Assembly: GCA_031553045.1 (NCBI GenBank)
Contig: JAVBLZ010000007.1
Span: 1 to 58,779, forward strand
Direction of reading: 5' to 3'
DNA from: CALXQW01 sp031553045
GTDB lineage: Bacteria; Verrucomicrobiota; Verrucomicrobiia; Opitutales; Intestinicryptomonadaceae
Length of the DNA: 58,779 nt
Shown piece by piece: positions 54,742 through 58,779 of this stretch. Every line of letters begins with the position of its first letter. Within the stretch, counting starts at the first letter, position 1. Made by a program: the position numbers and the translations under genes. The notes beneath the pieces are model-generated. The model was not told the DNA's origin. It saw only the letters and a program-made list of their open reading frames with translations, and did not search any database.

Positions 54742-56037
54742 ATGAAAAATATAAACAGACGAGACTTCTTAAAATCTGCCGCCGCAGGCTCGGCGCTTTT
54801 TGCCTTAAACAAAAACCTTTTTGCGCAGGAATCGCCACAAGCGCCTATGGGCAAAGCCAAGGCGGTAATCCAAATTTGGCTTTGGGGTGGGCCCTGCCAT
54901 ATAGACACCTTTGACCCAAAACCCAAGGCGGGCAATGACTATTCAGGTCCATACACCTCGGTAATTCCAACCAAGACGGATGGAATGTTTTTCAACAGCA
55001 ATTTGCCCGAACTTGCAAAGCTCAGCGATAAACTTGCCGTAGTACGCAGCATGTCGCACGGCACAAACGCCCATGAGACGGGCTCTTACCTCGTGCAGAC
55101 AGGACGCATGCCCGATAAAGACGTCTATCCTTGCGTGGGTGCGGTAATGTCGAAACTGCGCGGATACGATGCGGGCTACAAAGGCGTGTTGCCGCCCTAC
55201 ATTGTTCTTACAAAACCCCAAGGCAGATTTTCGGAATCGGGCTTTTTGGGCAACAAATACAAACCTTTTGCCACAGGCGGAGACCCCGCCAAAAATCCTT
55301 TTGAAGTTGAGGGTATCATAGCAGCAGGCGTGTCCGAACAAAGGCAAAAGACAAAAAAAGAAATGTTGGAGATTCTCAACACTTACAAAAAGTTGATGAA
55401 AGAAAGCCCGGCGCTGGCAAGGGGAAATCTATCTCAAGAGCAGGCTTATGAGCTTATCTTGGGCGATGCCGGCAAGATTTTTGACCTATCAAAAGAATCT
55501 CCCAAAACCCATGAACGCTACGGGAAAACCACCTTTGGGCAATCTTGCCTCATGGCAAGGAGGCTCGTTGAACAGGGTGTGCCGTACATAACGGTCAATA
55601 GCTCCGGATGGGATACGCATAAATTGCATTTTCAAGAGATGAATAGGATGCTGCCCGCTTTGGATAGAGGCGTGTCCGCCCTTATCACAGACCTTGCCGA
55701 AAGAGGCATGCTTGAAGACACAATAGTCTGGCTGGGCGGCGAATTTGGCAGAGCGCCAAGAATACAGTGGACACCGCCTTTTAGCGGCGGCAGAGGACAC
55801 TGGGGACACGCATTCTCAACCGTGATGGCAGGCGGCGGCTTCAAAGGCGGAACTTTGGTGGGGACAACCGACGACAAGGGCGAATTTGTCAAAGAACGCC
55901 CCGTGCATCCCACAGAAATGATAGCCACAATTTACAATAGACTGGGCATACCCGCCGACACAAAACTGCGCCATCCGCAAGGGCACGAACTGCCCGTTGT
56001 AGAGCCAAACAGACCCATAGTTAAAGAAATTGTATGA
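54742..56037 (+). CDS. DUF1501 (sulfatase-like) exported protein with Tat signal
   Basis: A 431-residue protein. The N-terminus INRRDFLKSAAAGSALFAL is a twin-arginine signal. The mature protein has the DUF1501 landmarks AVIQIWLWGGPCHIDTFDPKP, VVRSMSHGTNAHETGSYLVQTGR, TVNSSGWDTH, and a late GEFGRAPRIQ, GGRGHWGHAFSTVMAGGG and HPTEMIATIYNRLGI. The fold belongs to the alkaline phosphatase/sulfatase superfamily; D, H and GRGHWG residues suggest a metal site. No substrate is known. It is one base after the DUF1553 gene, and its stop overlaps the PPC-protein start by 4 bases, so all three are made together. Confidence 0.92.
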   Translation: MKNINRRDFLKSAAAGSALFALNKNLFAQESPQAPMGKAKAVIQIWLWGGPCHIDTFDPKPKAGNDYSGPYTSVIPTKTDGMFFNSNLPELAKLSDKLAVVRSMSHGTNAHETGSYLVQTGRMPDKDVYPCVGAVMSKLRGYDAGYKGVLPPYIVLTKPQGRFSESGFLGNKYKPFATGGDPAKNPFEVEGIIAAGVSEQRQKTKKEMLEILNTYKKLMKESPALARGNLSQEQAYELILGDAGKIFDLSKESPKTHERYGKTTFGQSCLMARRLVEQGVPYITVNSSGWDTHKLHFQEMNRMLPALDRGVSALITDLAERGMLEDTIVWLGGEFGRAPRIQWTPPFSGGRGHWGHAFSTVMAGGGFKGGTLVGTTDDKGEFVKERPVHPTEMIATIYNRLGIPADTKLRHPQGHELPVVEPNRPIVKEIV

Positions 56038-58361
56038 GAAAATTAATTTGTTATTTTGGGCTGATTTTGTTCTCAATAAGGCTTTTTGCGGACGACACAA
56101 GCCTGCCAAACATAGCCTACTGTTACCCCGCAGGCGGCCAACAGGGCACTACGGTAAAGGTCTTGTTGGGCGGCAGAAATTTTAAAAATTTAAAGGATGT
56201 TTTTATAAGCGGTGAAGGCGTGAGCGTAAAGGTTGTGAACCTTGTAGTGCCCGCAACCAAAGGCGACGCAGGCACGGCAAGAAGAAGGTTTGAAAAACTT
56301 GCCGCACAAAAATATGCAAAGTCTGAAACCGTGGAAGCCGTAAGAGCCGCATATAGGCAGGCGGAAAAAGATCCTGAGTTCAAGAAAATACTCGATAATT
56401 GCGCATTTTTGCGCATGATGTGGAGAGTCAGGGAATTTTCGTCAGACGCCCTTGCCGACACCGTTGAACTTGAAATCAAAATAGACCCAAATGCAAAACT
56501 TTCAAAGCGCTACATAAGAATTACAACGCCCAACGGCTGTTCTGCACCCATAGCGTTCTTTGTGGACAATCTGCCGGAAGTGGTAACCCCGTCTATGAGG
56601 GAAAGAGTCCTGAAAATAGTCGATGAGGGCAAAGGCTGGCGCCTTAAAGAAATGGATTATGAGGATAATTCTGCGGTATTTTTGCCGGCGGAAACCAAGC
56701 CCACTAGAGTTACTTTGCCCGTAATTGTGAACGGACAAATCAACCTCACGGAAGCCGACAGATTTGAGTTTGACGCCAAAAAAGGTCAGAAAATAGTCTT
56801 TGCCGTGCAGGCAAGAAGCCTTATACCTTATATAGGCGACGCTGTTCCGGGCTGGTTTCAATCTTCAATAGCAATCTATAACTCCAAGGGGGATGAAATT
56901 GCGTATGCCGACGACTTTTATCAATATCCCGACCCCCTCATTGCCGTGGATATCCCTGAAGACGGAACTTACAGCGTGGAAATTAAAGACGCAGTTTATA
57001 GGGGAAGGGAAGATTTTGTGTACAGAATGTTGATAGGCGAAGTGCCTTTTGTAACAGGAATCTACCCATTGGGCGGCAAGAAAAATGCCGAAACAAAGGT
57101 GTCTATATACGGCTGGAATTTTAAACCGCTTGAAGTTGGCGTGCGCAAAACCTCGTCAGGCGTAAGCCCTCTGAATATGCGCAATGAAGGCATTTTTCAC
57201 AATACGGTATCCTTCCAGACTTTAGATTTGGACGCCTATTATGAAAGCGAGGATAACAACACAATTCATACCCCAAACCCTGCGCCTTTGCATTCGGCAA
57301 TAGACGCAAAAATCGGCACAAAGGGCGATATAGATTTTTATAAAGTAGAGCTCTCAGGCGGAAAGAAAATCCTTGCGGAGGTTTATGCCAGAAGGCTCAA
57401 TTCGCCAATAGACGCCTATCTTAAAATCTATGATGAGGATGGGAATATTATCGCCCATAACGACGATAATGAAGACATCACCGACGGTATGACGACACAT
57501 CATGCCGACCCTCGTTTGGAATTTACGCCGCCAAAAGACGGCACTTACTTCTTCTCCGTTGAAGATTCTCAAGGAAAATTTGGCGATGAATATTCTTACA
57601 GGCTTTGCATAGGCTATCCCGCCGCAGTGTTTGAAATAAAGGCAAACCCCTCTGTAATCAATCTCACTGAAGGCAAGAGCACAACATTCAATGTACATGT
57701 AATGCGCAAAAATTCCATAGAGTATCCAATTTCAATCAACATTAAGAATCTGCCCGAGGGGGTAAGCTACGCTGGCGGAGAAATTCCCGCCAATGCCAAC
57801 AGCGCATTAATGACGCTTTCGGCGGCGAAAGATCTCAAGGCTGGTTTTTATAATATTGAAATAGAAGGCTCTGCAAAAATTTTGAATTCCAAAGTTATAA
57901 ATCAGGCGCAAGTTTGCGAAGACATGCTGCAAGCCTTTTACATAAACCATCTTGTGCCGATAAATGACGAGCAAAAAATTTATATACGCGCAGAATCTGA
58001 TGTTTCAAAAAAGAAGGCCAACGCAACTTTTGCAATTCCGTTGCAGCGCATTGCAAATAAAACGCTTTCAATACCCTTGGGGGGCAAGGCAAGATTTGAT
58101 ATAGGTGCGTTGCAAACAGATAAAGACACAAAGCTTGAGTTTGAGTTGATTTCTGCGCCAGAGGGCATAACTATTGTGGAAATGGGCATGGATAAAAACG
58201 GTTATTTTGTAGTTATTGCCGCAGACAAAGAAAAGGTTAAAAAAGGTCAGAAAGGGAGTTTGGCTTTGGATATTTTTGGTGCTGTAAAAAAGAAAGATTC
58301 CGAAATTATCAATCGCCATCATTTTGATATTTCTCCAGCATTTTTCTACGAAATACGCTAA
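56034..58361 (+). CDS. exported PPC-domain protein of the DUF1501 operon
   Basis: A 775-residue protein with a signal peptide (LICYFGLILFSIRLFA, then DDTS). An N-terminal IPT/TIG-like domain (about 25-70, YPAGGQQGTTVKVLLGGRNF) is followed by a helical insert (about 85-140). Two pre-peptidase C-terminal (PPC) domains come next: about 235-340 (DRFEFDAKKGQKIVFAV ... EDGTYSVEIKD) and about 425-525 (GDIDFYKVELSGGKKILAEV ... PPKDGTYFFSVED), with a second IPT-like segment between. The rest is beta-sandwich. It probably binds the substrate or surface for the DUF1501/DUF1553 pair; this is inference from operon and domain type. A palindromic repeat block begins 8 bases after its stop. Confidence 0.85.
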   Translation: MRKLICYFGLILFSIRLFADDTSLPNIAYCYPAGGQQGTTVKVLLGGRNFKNLKDVFISGEGVSVKVVNLVVPATKGDAGTARRRFEKLAAQKYAKSETVEAVRAAYRQAEKDPEFKKILDNCAFLRMMWRVREFSSDALADTVELEIKIDPNAKLSKRYIRITTPNGCSAPIAFFVDNLPEVVTPSMRERVLKIVDEGKGWRLKEMDYEDNSAVFLPAETKPTRVTLPVIVNGQINLTEADRFEFDAKKGQKIVFAVQARSLIPYIGDAVPGWFQSSIAIYNSKGDEIAYADDFYQYPDPLIAVDIPEDGTYSVEIKDAVYRGREDFVYRMLIGEVPFVTGIYPLGGKKNAETKVSIYGWNFKPLEVGVRKTSSGVSPLNMRNEGIFHNTVSFQTLDLDAYYESEDNNTIHTPNPAPLHSAIDAKIGTKGDIDFYKVELSGGKKILAEVYARRLNSPIDAYLKIYDEDGNIIAHNDDNEDITDGMTTHHADPRLEFTPPKDGTYFFSVEDSQGKFGDEYSYRLCIGYPAAVFEIKANPSVINLTEGKSTTFNVHVMRKNSIEYPISINIKNLPEGVSYAGGEIPANANSALMTLSAAKDLKAGFYNIEIEGSAKILNSKVINQAQVCEDMLQAFYINHLVPINDEQKIYIRAESDVSKKKANATFAIPLQRIANKTLSIPLGGKARFDIGALQTDKDTKLEFELISAPEGITIVEMGMDKNGYFVVIAADKEKVKKGQKGSLALDIFGAVKKKDSEIINRHHFDISPAFFYEIR

Positions 58362-58368
58362 ACCAAGA

Positions 58369-58411
58369 CACTAGGCTGACTGCGCCTTCGGCGCAGCATC
58401 AAAAAAAATCG
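58369..58411. repeat. ACTAGGCTGACTG hairpin module, copy 3
   Basis: CACTAGGCTGA and AGCATCAAAAAAAATCG flank a stem CTGCGCC/GGCGCAG with a TTC loop (58380-58396). Compared with copies 1 and 2 one T-A pair has become C-G on both arms. It starts 8 bases after the PPC-protein stop. Confidence 0.8.
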
Positions 58412-58568
58412 ACACTTTAAAACTATAAAAGCAAGTTTTGGAAGCATACCCCTACTTTAACAAAACCCAACTTTAAATATTAAAGTAAGTTTTGGAAGCA
58501 TAACTCCCCTTTAATAAATCCAACTTTAAGCATTAAAGAAAGTTTTGGAAGCACACCACGTACTTTAA
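58412..58568. repeat. array of small palindromes, block 3
   Basis: Three units, each ending TTTTGGAAGCA. The clearest is CAAAAC..ACTTTAA / TTAAAGT..GTTTTG at about 58459-58493. The order (hairpin module, small palindromes, large palindrome) is the same as at 16.5 and 18.1 kb. Confidence 0.7.
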
Positions 58569-58694
58569 CGTTTTGGCAGCACGGTTTGGATGAAGAACAA
58601 GGCGCAAGGGTGTGAGGCGATGGGAGTGTACTGAACGTACACGACCAGTGCCGAAGCGCCCGCAGCAACGCAGTTATTGTAGCTTTAACAAAAC
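58569..58694. repeat. ~130-bp nested palindrome, unit E
   Basis: Left arm and inner stems are as in units A and B (GGCGC/GCGCC, apex GTGTAC-TGAAC-GTACAC). The right end is a shortened variant (GTTATTGTAGCTTTAACAAAAC). Confidence 0.8.
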
Positions 58695-58779
58695 CCAACT
58701 TTCTTTAACCCTTAAAGAAAATTTTGGAAACCCACCTTTACTTTAACGTTTTGGCAGTACGGTTTGGATGAAGAGTGAG
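58690..58779. repeat. small palindrome and start of unit F, cut by window end
   Basis: AAAACCCAACTTTC ... AAAGAAAATTTTGG is another small palindrome. From 58747 the CGTTTTGGCAGTACGG left arm of a further large palindrome begins and runs off the window, already diverging at AAGAGTGAG. Confidence 0.7.

Noticed and set aside
58480..58698. 72-residue minus-strand frame at the window end
   Set aside because: Composed of the same repeats, so it is a by-product of them.
1..58779. tRNA or rRNA genes
   Set aside because: I looked in the intergenic stretches and saw no cloverleaf with a TTCRA arm and no rRNA signature; a covariance search could still find one.

Overview
The window looks like a chromosomal segment of a Verrucomicrobiota bacterium (PVC superphylum), probably of the Opitutae/Puniceicoccales kind and probably host- or gut-associated. 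The reasons are two exported proteins with the verrucomicrobial PEP-CTERM tail (IPEP..YAAIFGILALGF.AYRR), a Chlamydia Pmp-like GGAI-repeat protein, a DUF1549/DUF1553 - DUF1501 - PPC operon, a hydrazine-synthase-alpha-like (HzsA-like) diheme protein fused to a SUMF1 domain, and a rhamnosidase-rich polysaccharide locus. Shine-Dalgarno sites are mostly missing or weak, the genome is moderately AT-rich, and many neighbouring genes overlap by 1-14 bases. The taxonomic call is inference; no rRNA or tRNA gene is visible.

Layout. 1-3039 (-): 3'-truncated gene for a giant GGAI-repeat surface protein. 3193-8594 (-): heme operon hemY-hemH-hemX-like, with rnr (RNase R) as last gene. 8720-12876 (-): two PEP-CTERM proteins, each followed by a terminator. 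13048-16339 (+): glycolytic cluster gap-pgk-tpiA, with a tandem duplication of the pgk 3' end. 16340-18832: an accessory island of palindromic repeats surrounding one small secreted protein. 18833-24509 (-): HzsA-like/SUMF1 diheme protein plus a cupin-like lipoprotein. 24737-26414 (-): tatD-prmA. 26518-28067 (+): 2-Cys peroxiredoxin and thioredoxin reductase. 28125-30611 (+): LysM protein, ParB and an Asn/Lys-rich exported protein. 30644-36711 (-): addB-addA type helicase-nuclease pair. 36805-46052 (+): GH78 and two GH106-type rhamnosidases, followed on the other strand by a DUF5722 glycosidase-like protein (46066-48165). 48254-53145 (+): mutS-uvrC-gluQ. 53214-58361 (+): DUF1549/DUF1553 - DUF1501 - PPC-domain operon. 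58362-58779: a second block of the same palindromic repeats, cut by the window end.

How the genes fit together. The core consists of heme synthesis, lower glycolysis, thiol-based peroxide defence, mismatch and excision repair, double-strand-break processing and chromosome partitioning. On top of this sit exported systems: repeat-rich surface proteins, a rhamnose-glycan degradation locus with differently anchored enzymes, and two PVC-specific envelope modules of unknown function (the diheme HzsA-like/SUMF1 protein, and the DUF1553/DUF1501/PPC trio).

The most unusual signal is non-coding. A family of about 130-bp nested palindromes, with apical stems that show compensatory changes between copies, occurs with arrays of smaller hairpins and a conserved ACTAGGCTGACTG hairpin. 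They lie mainly at gene 3' ends, at 16.4-18.8 kb and again at 58.4-58.8 kb. I do not recognise this family.
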